A DNA stretch of 64,000 bases from Bog-473 sp963755495 (GTDB taxonomy: Bacteria > Actinomycetota > Acidimicrobiia > Acidimicrobiales > RAAP-2). The stretch's first letter is position 1. Every line of letters begins with the position of its first letter. The stretch is from positions 62,001 through 126,000 of the forward strand of contig CAVWJS010000012.1 in NCBI GenBank assembly GCA_963755495.1. The letters run 5' to 3'. This document shows, piece after piece, positions 7,469 through 17,306 of this stretch. The notes under the pieces were generated by a model. The model ran no database searches and was not told the DNA's origin. It saw only the letters and a program-made list of their open reading frames with translations. The position numbers and the translations under genes are program-made.

Positions 7469-8467
7469 TCATTCAGGCCAACGGGCGCCATCATTCAAAG
7501 GCCGTGTGTCGAGAGCCCAGGCCCGGCGCCACGCGGGGGCATCCGGCCCCCGATGGGTGCGCTCCGCTCCATCCGTGGGGTCGACCACGCTCACTGCCCG
7601 TCGGGCCTGCCACCAGTCAGCGTGGACCTCGCGGGAGAGGCTGGCCACCGCTCCCTCGACGCGAGCGGAGAAGCGATGCGCGTTCTCGCCTTCGTCGGGT
7701 GTGAGGGGCGCACCGAAGAGAACCGAGATCGGAGATCGTCGGAGCTGGCCGCCGTGGCGCCCTTCGGTGCCCTGAACCGCCGGGCGCAGGCGCTCCCTCG
7801 TCGGCAACCTTGGGCAGGACATGGCGGGTGCCATGAAGGTAGACCGGCACCACGGGCCGGTCGGTACGACGGGCGAGGTAGGCGGCGGCGCCGCCGAAGG
7901 GCTGGGTCCAACCATCGGGAGACCGGCCACCCTCGGGGAAGATGACCAGGTTCCAACCCTCATCGAGCAGTTCCGCCAAGGTGTCGAGCGACTTGCGGTT
8001 CACCTTCCTTCGTTCGAAAGGGATGGCGGCCAGTGAGAACGACCAAAGTACCGATTTCCAGGTGCGATCGAAGAAGTAGTCGGACGCCGCCGCCACAACC
8101 GTGTGATGGCGGAATTCGACGGGCAGATTGGTCAAGCAGGAGCGGGGTGTCGACATGGCTGGCGTGGTTGGCGGCGAAGATGACCGGACCTTCCACGTGG
8201 CGCAGGTGCTCGAGTCCGCGCACTGTGGCGGGGGCGATGAGGCGAGCAACGGGCCGCGCCAGGTTGTCCATGATCATGGCTCGGGCGAGACGGGCGGGGT
8301 AGCGCCGAGACCAATCGTGGTCGTACTCGAGCCCGATCTTGCGCTCGGGATCGGGCCGCTCGACCGTGGCCGGCCACGAAGGCGCCGCCAGGGGAAGGCG
8401 GAGCGCCCGGGCCCGGTCGAGCAGACCCCGCGCTCCGGCCCGCGTCCGCGTCCCCGACCGCCGCCAT
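7469..8467 (-). pseudogene. PlsC-type lysophospholipid acyltransferase (frame-broken)
   Basis: The HX4D catalytic box is in GPVIFAANHASHVDTPLLL (near 8140-8190) and the substrate box is IFPEGGRS (near 7930). RRTDRPVVPVYLHGTRHVLP and a helical end VEGAVASLSREVHADW follow. These pieces occupy three frames, so at least two or three single-base indels separate them. ATG 8467 shares its A with the TGA of the upstream LarA-like gene (TGATG), implying translational coupling. The family transfers acyl chains to lysophosphatidate or related glycerol lipids at the inner membrane face. Its place behind an acyl reductase and an alcohol dehydrogenase suggests a special lipid. Confidence 0.7.
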
Positions 8468-10059
8468 CAGTGCACGTCCGCCATCATGATGGGCGGCGCG
8501 TGCAGGTGGGTCAGGGTGGGGGAGGGGCCGACCACGTCGCTCGCGATCTCCAAGGCGTCGTTCAACGACGACGCCGGTGAGAAGCCGAGCCGTCGTACAG
8601 CCTTGGCATCGCCACCGACGATGATGACGCGTCCCAGATGCTCCAGCGCGTGCGCGCACCAGTACCACATGTAGAAGGGATGGACGCCGTGATACGCGTG
8701 CCCCGTGCGGTACAGGTGGATGTACCACGGGTCAGTGGCGAAGGACTCCTCGAACTGCTTGTGGATTGCGACGGGATCGACCGTCTGGGTGAGGACCTGC
8801 TCGTAGAAGTCGATGTAACTCGGGTGGTGGCCGGGGTGGAACTCGGGGCGAGTGGGGTGGCGCAGGATGAGGACGCCGCCCTCGCGCACAAGCGGCTTGC
8901 CCCGGTACAGGTTGAAGAAGTACCCCAACCCCAGGCAGGCCACCAGGATCGGATTCATGATCGAGTTGACGTTGTAGGGGCAGATGTAGGGCAGCCCAAG
9001 CGTGAGGATGTCGGTCTGCCCCTGGACGTCGACTCCTTGCTGCTTCCACACGTTCTCGGTGGTGATGGCATGGACGGCCTCGACCTCGCCGGCCTGGACG
9101 GACGTCATGGCGTGGGGGGACTCGATCGAGTGGAAGATCTGGCGGGCCAGGCGTGGCGGCACTCCCCTGAGCGACGCGCGAGGTGGCGGCGTACGTGGCG
9201 CGGTCACGCAGGTTCCACTCCCATTCGCGCTTTTGCAGGAAGGCGAACGACGGAAGGGAAGGTGTCGGTGTTGAGCGTGGTCTCGATCTGGAAGATCTTC
9301 ACCCCGGCCTCGGCGATGAACCTCCCCATGCGCCAGTTCGAGCTGTGCAGCTCGGAGGCCGGGGCGTCCATGAACGAGCGGGAGTGCTGCATGGTCTGCG
9401 GATTGTGGTGATGGCGCAGCGACTTGTAGCTGGCCAGCCCGGTGGCCACGCTCTTGTGCCCACCGTCCATGGCCACCAGGTTGATGTTGACGTAGACCAA
9501 GAGGTCCGAGGTGGCGGCCCGCTTGTTGATCTCGATGTCCTCGCCCGACGTCGGTCTGCCCGAGATGGATGAGGTTGTCGGGGTCCTCGGCGTCGTGCTG
9601 GGTGAGGAGGCCGTGCGGAGCGAAGGCGTCGTAGACGCGGTCGCCCAGCGCATGCCGCAACTCGTCCTCGGTCATGCGCCGGTGCAGCGCCAGAGCGGCG
9701 ATGAGCATCACGTCGTCGACACCGGCATCGGCCGCCATGTCGAGCACGGTCTCGATGACCATCTGGCGGATGTCGGGTGCCTCCATCGGGGGGAGCGGGA
9801 GCGAGATGTCGTCGAAGCAGATGGTCAGCTTCATGCCGGCGTGGAGCAACGCCGGCAAAGGATCGCGGTCGCCGACGGGATGGAGCAGGGCGTGGCGAAT
9901 GGCGCCGTAGGGATCGTCGAGCGCCTTCATCGGCTCGGGGGCGTAGATCACCCGGCTGCCCTCGGGCAGGGTCTCGAGCGTGAAGCCCTCGCCGTTCCAA
10001 AACAGGGTCGGCGGCGTGGACTTGTCCACCTCGAGCACGAAACCGGGACGGCGGCTCAT
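8467..10059 (-). pseudogene. LarA-like (lactate racemase N-terminal domain) protein, two frame breaks
   Basis: About 530 residues with the DUF2088/LarA layout. GMKLTICFDDISLPLPPM near the start is followed by DDVMLIAALALHRRMTEDEL, then LLVYVNINLVAMDGGHKSV and HHNPQTMQHSRSFMDAP. The C-terminal domain has QGQTDILTLGLPYICPYN and GVHPFYMWYWCAHALEHL. LarA enzymes carry a nickel-pincer cofactor and racemise 2-hydroxy acids. This variant is one of the uncharacterised paralogues, so the substrate is open. The frame changes near 9550 and 9230. ATG 10059 overlaps the stop of the dehydrogenase (ATGA). The start has a GAAAGGA ribosome site. Confidence 0.72.
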
Positions 10060-11376
10060 CGGGTGTGTCCTTTCGTGATGTCGAAAGCGATCTTGACGGC
10101 GCCCCGCCGCCCGGCTGCGCCGGCGTGCGCCACCGCTTCTTCGAAGCGGGTCCAGTGGGTACGTGGCGGAGACCAGGCGACCGGTTGACTGGGCGGCCAC
10201 CACCTCGAAGGCCAGGGCGAACGTGGCTCACTTCTGGCGGTTTGGCTGCGGCTCTTCTTTCGTTGCGCCTGACGCCGGCAGCACCCGCCGCCGCCCGGCG
10301 CTGCGGCACCGGTCTCGGTTCCGTAGGCGTAGGCGCCGGCCAGGCGCACCTCGCGGTGCCACAGCGGCGCCAGGTCGATCGTCACCTTGCCCGGCATGCC
10401 GACCAGGGCGACGGTGCCGCGGGGACGGACCATGGCCAGCGACTGGCTGATCGATTCGGCGCTGCCCACGCAATCGATGACCACGTCGGCCCCGCCGGAG
10501 AGGGTGGCCGTCTCGCCGGCCGCGCCGCCGAAGGAAAGCGAGTGGCTGTGCCGGCGCACGGCGCGTGCCAGCTGGTCGGAGGGCAGGGCCTCGGTGGCGC
10601 CGAACTCGCGGGCCAGGCGTTGCTGATGGGCGTACTTGGCCCCGACCAGCAAGCGCGCGGGGCGCCGGGCAGCGCCCGGTCGCGGCAAGATGCGCCAATG
10701 CGGCCGTGACGGTGAGGCCGAGCGTGCCCGCGCCGAGCACGGCGACCACGTCCCCGTCGCTGATGCCCGGCGCCCAGGACGGCATGCACGGCGCAGGCCA
10801 CCGGTTCGGTGGTGACGGCGTCGGCGTCGCTGAGCCCGTCGGGTACGGCGAACAGCTGGCTCGAGTGTGCCACCAGACCGGTCGTCGACCATCCGCCGCC
10901 GGTGTCGGCGCAGAAGCCGGTCTGCAGGCCGGGCCGGATGTGCCCGAAGGCGAGATGGCCGCAGTTACCGACGTGCCCGGCCTGCGCATGCCGCGCACGG
11001 ACGGGTGGATGCCGCGTGCGGCGCAGCCGAGGACCGGCTGGAGCACCACCCGGGTGCCGGCCGCCAGGACCGAACCGTCGGCGCCGACGGCGTCGGCGGA
11101 GAGCAGCCCGACCACTTCGTGCCCGGGCACGAAGGGGAACGAGACGATCTCCTCGAAGTAGCGCGAGCTGCGCCCGTCCAAGGTGGACAGGTCCGAGCCG
11201 CAGATGCCCGACAGCAGCGGGTCGACGTGCACCCAACCCTCGCCGGGCAGGGACGGGGCGTCGTGCTCGACCAGCCGCAGCGGCCCGACGCCGGCGCCGC
11301 GGCCGGAGCCGAAGCTCGACGCGAGGCGCGCCGCGGCGAAGCGGGGCAGCGAGCGCTCGAAGAGGAGCGTGCTCAT
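10056..11376 (-). pseudogene. Zinc-type alcohol dehydrogenase (MDR family), several frame breaks
   Basis: The GroES-like N-terminal domain contains LSGICGSDLSTLDG, with the first catalytic zinc Cys, and FPFVPGHEVVG with the His-Glu pair. The nucleotide domain carries VVAVLGAGTLGLTVTAALA (GxGxxG type) and later GGADVVIDCVGSAESISQSL and GTVALVGMPG. The C-terminus EEAVAHAGAAGRRGAVKIAF is typical of the family. These pieces lie in three frames, implying about four indels. MDR enzymes interconvert alcohols and aldehydes with NAD(P). Start ATG 11376 is 10 bases after the acyl-reductase gene. A reductase making an aldehyde followed by this enzyme is a logical pair. Confidence 0.75.
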
Positions 11377-11386
11377 CTGAGTCGTC

Positions 11387-13737
11387 TCATTTAGCGATGA
11401 CCGCCTTGGGGGACTTCACGTCGAAGGGTCCCAGCGGGAGCGGTCGGTGCGAGCCGCCCTGCGCCTTGGACCAGTGCTCCACGTGCCAGCCCCGTCGGCG
11501 GGCGATGGCGGCCAGGCGGGCCTCGGGGTTGACGGCGACCGGGAAGCCGACCGCCTCGAGCATGGCCAGGTCGCTGGCCGAGTCGGCGTAGGCCACCGAC
11601 TCCTCCAGCGAGAGGTCGTGCGCGTCGGCGTAGTCCGCCAGCACGAGCGCGCGGGCCTCGCCGATGGGCGGGAGATTGGTCAGGTGGCCGGTCAGGAGGC
11701 CGTTGCGCTCCTCCATCTGGGCGCAGACGATGTCGTCGAACAGCGGCCGCACCGGCTCAATGATGAAGTCCAGCGCGCCGGTGATGAGCAGGGTGCGATG
11801 GCCGAGGGCGCGATGGGCCCGGACCCGGGCGAAGCCTTCGGGGAACGAGCGGGTCAGGAGCTGCGTGTGGAAGAGCTCCCACGAGTCGGCGCGCAGCTGG
11901 GCGATGGGGGCGCCCTCGAAGCGCCGGTAGAACGAACGCAGGAAGTCGCCCCGGTCGCGCCGGTCGAGGGCCAGCAGCGACGGCGCCTGGCGCAGCAGGT
12001 CGGCCACGAACTTGGCCCGGCGCCCCACGGGGAGGTGGCGGCTGGCCAGCCAGGCGTAGGTGTCGACCACGTTCGACGCCATCAAGGTGTGCTCGAGGTC
12101 GAAGACGGCCAGATGGCGGTCGGCCGAGAGGATGGCCCGGCGGGCCCGCTCCGGGCGCTTCTCGACCACCGAGCGGCCCGCCGTCGTGCGCACCCGGGCG
12201 TGCTCGACCACGGACGGGAGGTGCACGTTGTGCACGTAGTGGTCCCAGTCGATGACGCCGGGATCGAAGCAGAACGCTCTCGTGGTCCTCGTCGTCGAAG
12301 GTGTCCCACAACGCGAGCAGCCGGTCGACGCGGTAGCGGGCGTCGGTCTCGGTGTAGGCCCCGTAGAGCTCGACGTAGCCGAGGGCTCGCTTGGCCAGGG
12401 CGTGGCGGTCCTCGATCCGCGCCGCCAGCTCGGCCTGCTTGCCCCGCACCGGGCAGCGACGTCAGGAGCCGTTCGGCCACGGTCATGGCCTGATCGGCCC
12501 GCCGGAGCTGGCGCTGGACCCGCCCGCGGCCGGGGAACGACCACTCGGGCACGCTGATCGGCTGCCCCCGCTCGTCGTAGAGCGGGTTGCGGCTGAACCA
12601 GTCCTCGCACAGCTCGACCAGATGCCCGTAGGGGAAGGGGTTCCGCACGCCCGAGGCCACGTGGTAGACGCGTCGGCCCGTCGGGGTCGGGCCCGTGGGC
12701 GGCCACGCCGAGGATGGCGGCCACCACCAGGTCCACCGGGATGACGTCGATGATGCCCTCGGGCACGCCGGGGAACTCGCGCAGGAGCCCGCGGGCGTAG
12801 GAGACGATGATGGGCTCGGCCATCCGGAAGCCGCGGATCCAGCCGGGCCGGGGCTCCGCCAGCGCGGACTCAATGATCGAGGGCCGGACGAAGGTGATCG
12901 GCACCGTGCCGGCCCACTGCTGCACCAGCACGCGCTCGCCCATGGCCTTGGTGAAGGGGTAGGCGTCGGGCCAGCCCAGCGAGTGGGCCCGGGCCGTGCC
13001 GGCATCGACCAGCTCGGTGCGCACCCACTCCTCGCGGATCTTCTCGGCCCGGGCGGCCAGCAGATGATCGCCGGCCCCGCCGATCTCGTTGCGGGCCTCC
13101 TTGGTGAAGCCGGCCAGGCGGTCGGGGCGGCGGGAGGCCGCCTGGAGGTCGTCCCGCAGGCGGCGGGCGGCCGTGACCTCATCCTCCCAGTCGATGTCCA
13201 GCGTGAACCGGTTCTCCGAGAGCAGCTCCTCCTTGGCCTCCCCTTGATGCGTGCTGGCCACATACGCGGTGGACACGGAGATCAGGTGGGCGTCCGATCC
13301 CGACGGCGGCCATGGCGGCGCCGACCCGGGCGGGGCCGAGCAGGTTGATCTCGACGGCCTGGGTCAGCGGGGCGTCGAAGGAGACGGTGGCGGCCGAGTG
13401 GATGACGATGTCGCTGGCGGCCAGGGCGGCCCGCCCGGCGTCGTCGAGCCCCAGGCCGTCCTGCCCGACGTCGCCGGCCACGGCCCGGACCCGGCGGGCC
13501 ACCTCGGCGGCGAAGGTGTCGCCCGAGCTCGGTCCGCAGGCGGTCGAAGCAGTCGTTGCGGATGACCTCGCGGGCCAGGCGGGCGGCGGCATCCGCCCGG
13601 CGGCCGGGGCGGACCAGTACGGTGATCTCGGCGTCGGGGACGCAGCGCAGGATGCGTTCGACCAGCGCAGTGCCCAAAAATCCGGTGGCACCGGTAATGA
13701 AGAAGCGCTTTGCACGGAGGTCCCGGCCGATCGGCAC
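11387..13737 (-). pseudogene. Fatty acyl-CoA reductase-like SDR fused to HAD-IB phosphatase (frame-broken)
   Basis: About 780 residues. The N-terminal extended SDR domain begins RAKRFFITGATGFLGTALVE, a TGxxGFLG NAD(P) loop. It continues with DIVIHSAATVSFDAPL and the catalytic-type YPFTKAMGERVL region, as in fatty acyl reductase/male-sterility proteins. The last 200 residues are a HAD-IB phosphatase: AVFDLEHTLMASN, HRTLLITGALDFIIEP and ESVAYADSASDLAMLEAVG. SDR-HAD fusions of this kind occur in actinobacteria, probably in lipid or wax metabolism. Four to five frame changes lie near 13530, 13290, 12690, 12450 and 12275; the HAD half is one clean frame. Start GTG 13737. Motif order is intact, so the gene is probably functional and the breaks are sequence errors. 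Confidence 0.78.
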
Positions 13738-13745
13738 CGGAATTG

Positions 13746-13783
13746 TTTACCATCCGACGGCCGAATTTGTCTACCATTTGGTA
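13746..13783. promoter_or_regulatory. Candidate TetR operator between acyl-reductase operon and TetR gene
   Basis: TACCA-TT-TGGTA at 13772-13783 is an inverted repeat with a two-base centre. A second TTTACCAT half-site lies at 13746-13753. Both sit in the 47-base gap between the divergent genes, where a TetR dimer would cover both start regions. Binding is inferred. Confidence 0.5.
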
Positions 13784-13784
13784 A

Positions 13785-14444
13785 GTGAGCACGACAGCAC
13801 CGGTCTGGCGCACGCGTACGGGGCCATCTCGACGAGCGACCGCATCCTCGACGCCGCCCTGGCCTCGTTCGCCAGCCGCGGCTACGACGCCACCTCGCTC
13901 GACGCCCTGGCCAAGGGGCTCGAGCTCACGAAGCAGAGCATCCTGTACTGGTTCCCGTCGAAGGACGCGGTGCTCGAGGCGGTTATTGCGCGCAGCGCCG
14001 CGGACCTGTCCGACGCCCTCGAGACGGCGCTGCGCGGCGCCGGCGCCGGCTGGGTCCGGGTCGAGGCCGTGGTCCGCTCGGTCTTCCGGCTGGCGGCGCG
14101 ACAACCCGAACTGCTCGGACTGCTGCGGGAGGTATCGAGGTTGGGTCCCCCGGCGGCGACCCAGATGACCGCTGGCGCTCGAGCCCCTGGTGCGGCGCGC
14201 CTCGGCCTTCCTGGAGGCTGAGATGGACGCCGGCACCATGCGGCGGCATGACCCACGGCTGCTCCTCCTCGCCATCTACTCCACGGTGATCGGCATGGTC
14301 ACCGAGGTCGAGGTCCTGCGCGCGCTGGGGGAGGAGCCGACGGCCCGCTCGCTGGTGCGCCGGCGCACCGATGTGCTGGCTCTCCTGCGCTCCGCCCTGG
14401 TGATCCCCTCTGCAGAGTCGCCACCGGCGGACGAACTGGCCTGA
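13785..14444 (+). CDS. TetR/AcrR family regulator (frame-broken)
   Basis: The DNA-binding domain is clear: TSDRILDAALASFASRGYDA, then SLDALAKGLELTKQSILYWF and PSKDAVLEAVI. The ligand domain continues with RVEAVVRSVFRLAARQPELL and LLAIYSTVIGMVTEVEVLR. The frame changes near 14170, where the second half begins VRRASAFLEAEMDAG. It may also change near 13830, since GTG 13785 starts a natural VSTTAPV N-terminus in another frame; TTG 13778 is the alternative start in the HTH frame. It diverges from the acyl-reductase operon across a palindrome, so it probably represses that operon. The ligand may be an acyl-CoA, by analogy only. Confidence 0.75.
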
Positions 14445-15175
14445 CTACTCGGTCGGCTTGGCCACCTTCTTGCGCGGCGCCGCCTTGGGTGTGTAGCGCT
14501 TGTTGGCCGTCGGGGGCTTATGGCCGGTGGGCTTGGCGCGGAGTGCGTGCCGCCTGCTTGCGCTCCCGGCGGGGCGGTCGGGTCGCAGCCTGCCGGGCCG
14601 CCAGTTTCGCGTTGGCCGTGCCGAACTTCTGGATCCGGTAGGCCCGCAGCATGAGCCATCCGCCCAGGATAGATGAGGGCGAAGCCGAGCGGGGCGAAGA
14701 CCAGCGGTGAAGGCGAAGCCGCAGATGAACAGGGCGAACACCACCAGCGTGCGCCGCTTTCGCCGTATCCCTTCGAACCCCAGGAGGCAGAAGCCCACCA
14801 CGATGGCGCCGACGAGCAGATAGGTGTCCGAGAGGGGCACCAGGTGGATGTGGTTGACGCCGTGGACCTTCTCGGTCACCTTGCTGGTGGGGTGATCGAC
14901 GGCCAGGTAGACGACGATGATCGGCCCCGATGAGGGCGGCGATGGCCAGCCCGGCCTTGGACCACTTGGCTTCCACGGCATTGAGCGAGGTCATGGCGGC
15001 GCGTCGATCGGCGGGGCTCACTATCTGGATCGGGATCCCCGCTTGCTCCGCCGCCCGCCGCTGCCTGGTCGGGGCCGGTCTGGCCGGACGGGCGAACGCG
15101 CCGGAGAACGTACCGGACAGGCGCTGGCTCAGCGTCGGCGGGCTTGTCGTCACCGTCATCGAAAAGGGACTTCAT
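14445..15175 (-). pseudogene. Uncharacterised membrane protein with basic C-terminal tail (frame-broken)
   Basis: From ATG 15175 (MKSLFDDGDDKPADA) the protein can be followed through frame changes to SLNAVEAKWSKAGLAIAALI. Two membrane segments come next (IIVVYLAVDH and YLLVGAIVVGFCLLGFEGIR), then LVVFALFICGFAFTAG, a further hydrophobic segment and YRIQKFGTANAKLAARQA. It ends in a Lys/Arg/Pro-rich tail (GHKPPTANKRYTPKAAPRKK). At least three frame breaks are needed. I do not recognise a named family. The basic tail would be cytoplasmic and could touch nucleic acid or acidic lipids, which is speculation. Confidence 0.55.
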
Positions 15176-15531
15176 GTCCCGGCCAGGGTACCTGGCCCAC
15201 CTGTGGCGCCCAAGTCGCTCGGTAATCCTCGGACTTTGCGCGATGACCCAACCACAGAGCAACATCGTCCTTGGCCTGCGCTACATCGATTGGTTCGAGC
15301 GTCGTGGCCGAAGCCGGTTGAACGTCAAGAGAGTCTGTGCGTCCAACTGGCGCTACACGCTCGAGTGGGACGCGGGGCGGTCCTTCCCATTCTTGGGGGA
15401 CTTCACGGTCGACCACGGCAATCGTTCGGACATCACGTACGCCGGCGTCCGACCCAGTGCCTGTGGCAAAGTAGTGTGGCCGTCACGCCCGGTCGGCCGT
15501 TTTGCGGCGGTGACCAAGGTTTTCCCCGAAA
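15176..15531. other. Gap upstream of tRNA-Val with no supported gene
   Basis: One open frame (ATG 15243 onward, LGLRYIDWFERRGRSRLNVK) continues through the tRNA gene to 15554. It shows no family resemblance or ribosome site and cannot be a complete gene as it stands. It could be the remnant of a gene cut at the tRNA. The region otherwise presumably holds the tRNA promoter. Confidence 0.4.
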
Positions 15532-15608
15532 GGGCGCTTAGCTCAGCTGGTTAGAGCGCAGCCTTCACACGGCTGAGGTCGTGGGTTCGAGTCCCGCAGC
15601 GCCCACCA
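15532..15608 (+). tRNA. tRNA-Val (anticodon CAC)
   Basis: A full cloverleaf is visible. The acceptor GGGCGCT pairs with AGCGCCC, the D arm is GCTC...GAGC, the anticodon stem CAGCC/GGCTG has loop TTCACAC (anticodon CAC, reading GUG), and the T arm is GTGGG-TTCGAGT-CCCGC. CCA is encoded at 15606-15608. An integrase gene begins 73 bases downstream, so the 3' half is the probable attachment site of an integrated element. Confidence 0.96.
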
Positions 15609-15636
15609 GGTCAGAAGCACTTTTTTAACTCTGACC
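15609..15636 (+). terminator. Inverted repeat immediately after tRNA-Val
   Basis: GGTCAGA (15609-15615) pairs with TCTGACC (15630-15636) around a 14-base loop that contains TTTTTT. It could end the tRNA transcript or serve as an arm-binding site of the neighbouring integrase. The loop placement of the T run is unlike a classical intrinsic terminator. Confidence 0.4.
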
Positions 15637-15681
15637 AAAGTCATCGCCCTACAAATGCCCTAATGGCAGTATCGTTAATGC

Positions 15682-16932
15682 GTGGTTGCCCGGACGAAGA
15701 ACGCGAATCGTCCCGGCACGATGCGGGAGCGAACGCCGGGGCACTGGGAGCTTCGTGCCTTTGCTGGTCGGGATCCCGTGTCAGGCAAACCTCGCCAAGC
15801 GACGCGAACCTTTGTCGGCGGCGAGCGCGCTGCGGCCAAGGCGTTGTCAACGCTCATCGCCGACGTCGAGGCCGGCAAGTTCAGTCGGTCATCGGCCACC
15901 TTGGGTCAGCTTCTCGACAAGTGGCTTGAGATGGCCGAGACAACCCAGCGGCCCCGGACGCTCTATGAGAATCGTCGCAAGATCGAGGCTCGTATTCGAC
16001 CCACCCTCGGCGCCGTGCAGCTCTCAAAGCTGGACCCCGAGGTACTCGACACGGCGTATCGCCGGTGGCTGTCCGAGGGCCTGTCGTCGGCCACAGTCAA
16101 CAAGTACCACGCCATCATTTCCGCCGCCTGCCATCAGGCGGTGAAATGGGGATGGATCGATACGTCGCCGACAGCCCGGGCCACGGCACCCAGAGTTGAG
16201 CGAACCGAAATGAAGGTGCCGACGCCAGCTCAGTTGACGTCCCTCGTGCAAGCAGCCGAAGTCGCTGACCCGGTGTTGGCCACCGCAGTGGCCCTGGCGG
16301 CGCTGACGGGCGCCCGTAGAGGCGAGATCGTGGCGCTCAAGTGGTCCGACATCGACCTGGTTCATGGACGAGTGCGGATTGCCCGTTCGCTGACGGTCAC
16401 GCAAGGTGAGCAGCACACCGGTCCGACCAAGACTCATCAGTCCCGTGATATCGCCCTGGACCCCGTGTGCGTCGAGATACTCAAGCGACGTTGGGCCTAC
16501 ATGGTCGACCTGTCCAAGCAGACCGAGTCGCCATTGGTGCCCGACCCATTCGTCCTCAGCTACAACGCCAACGGGGCTCTGTCGGTCAACCCGGACACGC
16601 TCACCCACGGATTTGGAAAGCTGTGCGTGGCCATTGAGCTGCCCGCGCTCAAGAAGCTTCGCAAGACCAAGCCGAAAGCCAAGCGGACGGAACTGGCTCC
16701 GGGGCAACAGTGGCCATTCCGGTTCCATGATCTGCGGCACTTCAGCGTCACCACGCTTATTGCCGCCGGGGTGGATATACGGACGGTCGCCGATCGGCAT
16801 GGGCATGTCAGAGCGACCATGACATTGGATCGCTACGCACACGCCCTCCCTGAGCGTGACAGGGCGGCTGCCGGCATACTCGGAGTGGCATTTACCCCGG
16901 TCATTACCGATCCCGAAATCGAACAAAACTGA
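15682..16932 (+). CDS. Tyrosine recombinase/phage-type integrase
   Basis: A 416-residue integrase with the full architecture. It has an N-terminal AP2-like arm-binding domain (HWELRAFAGRDPVSGKPRQA), a core-binding SAM-like domain (residues about 70-165) and a C-terminal catalytic domain. Catalytic residues are visible as TGARRGE (Arg near 212), HDLRHF (His 349, Arg 352), HGH (His near 375) and DRYAHA (Tyr near 385). It acts on a tRNA-Val target, as shown by its position directly downstream of that tRNA. The start is taken at GTG 15682. It probably carried in the region to its right, but I could not find a matching right-hand attachment repeat. Confidence 0.93.
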   Translation: MVARTKNANRPGTMRERTPGHWELRAFAGRDPVSGKPRQATRTFVGGERAAAKALSTLIADVEAGKFSRSSATLGQLLDKWLEMAETTQRPRTLYENRRKIEARIRPTLGAVQLSKLDPEVLDTAYRRWLSEGLSSATVNKYHAIISAACHQAVKWGWIDTSPTARATAPRVERTEMKVPTPAQLTSLVQAAEVADPVLATAVALAALTGARRGEIVALKWSDIDLVHGRVRIARSLTVTQGEQHTGPTKTHQSRDIALDPVCVEILKRRWAYMVDLSKQTESPLVPDPFVLSYNANGALSVNPDTLTHGFGKLCVAIELPALKKLRKTKPKAKRTELAPGQQWPFRFHDLRHFSVTTLIAAGVDIRTVADRHGHVRATMTLDRYAHALPERDRAAAGILGVAFTPVITDPEIEQN

Positions 16933-16953
16933 TCGGGTTCGAGGCGTAGACTT

Positions 16954-17298
16954 GTGTCCGTGAGTTCGACTCCGGTTCATTCTGAGGACCAGATCACTCC
17001 TGGTCAGCAAAAGATGCTGAATGACGCCTACAGGCGCCTGCGGACCGCCGTGGCCGACTACGAGCCCTTCGTCGGTCATGCGCTCAAGCTGGGGGAATCG
17101 GTACCCGTTCACAACCTGGAAGAAATCGCCCGAGCCCAGGGCGAAGTGGAAACGGCCGAGCGAGAATTGTGGCGGCTCCGGGAAGAACTCCTCGGTTGGG
17201 TCCGTCCGTCGTGGGCGCCGAACGCCACATTGGTGGCGGACTGGTTCTCCGACGATGACGCCGTCTACGACGAGATCGACTCCAGTTCCGTCCGTTAG
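16954..17298 (+). CDS. Probable antitoxin of a MazF-type pair
   Basis: A 114-residue acidic, helical protein with ITPGQQKMLNDAYRRLRTAV and VETAERELWRLREELLGW, then PNATLVADWFSDDDAVYDEI. Its start is GTG 16954 or GTG 16960. The gene is followed after eight bases by a PemK/MazF-like reading frame, the usual antitoxin-toxin order. The WAPNATLVADWFSDDD end resembles proteins found just upstream of actinobacterial mazF genes, in my recollection. It would neutralise the toxin by direct binding. It belongs to the integrase-linked segment. Confidence 0.6.
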   Translation: MSVSSTPVHSEDQITPGQQKMLNDAYRRLRTAVADYEPFVGHALKLGESVPVHNLEEIARAQGEVETAERELWRLREELLGWVRPSWAPNATLVADWFSDDDAVYDEIDSSSVR

Positions 17299-17306
17299 GT
17301 CCCGCC

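Noticed and set aside
15243..15554. Plus-strand frame running into tRNA-Val
   Set aside because: It extends through the tRNA gene and ends there, has no family match and no ribosome site.
16938..16946. GGGTTCGAGG after the integrase, resembling a T-loop
   Set aside because: Only nine bases match the tRNA and the flanks do not; too short for an attachment repeat.
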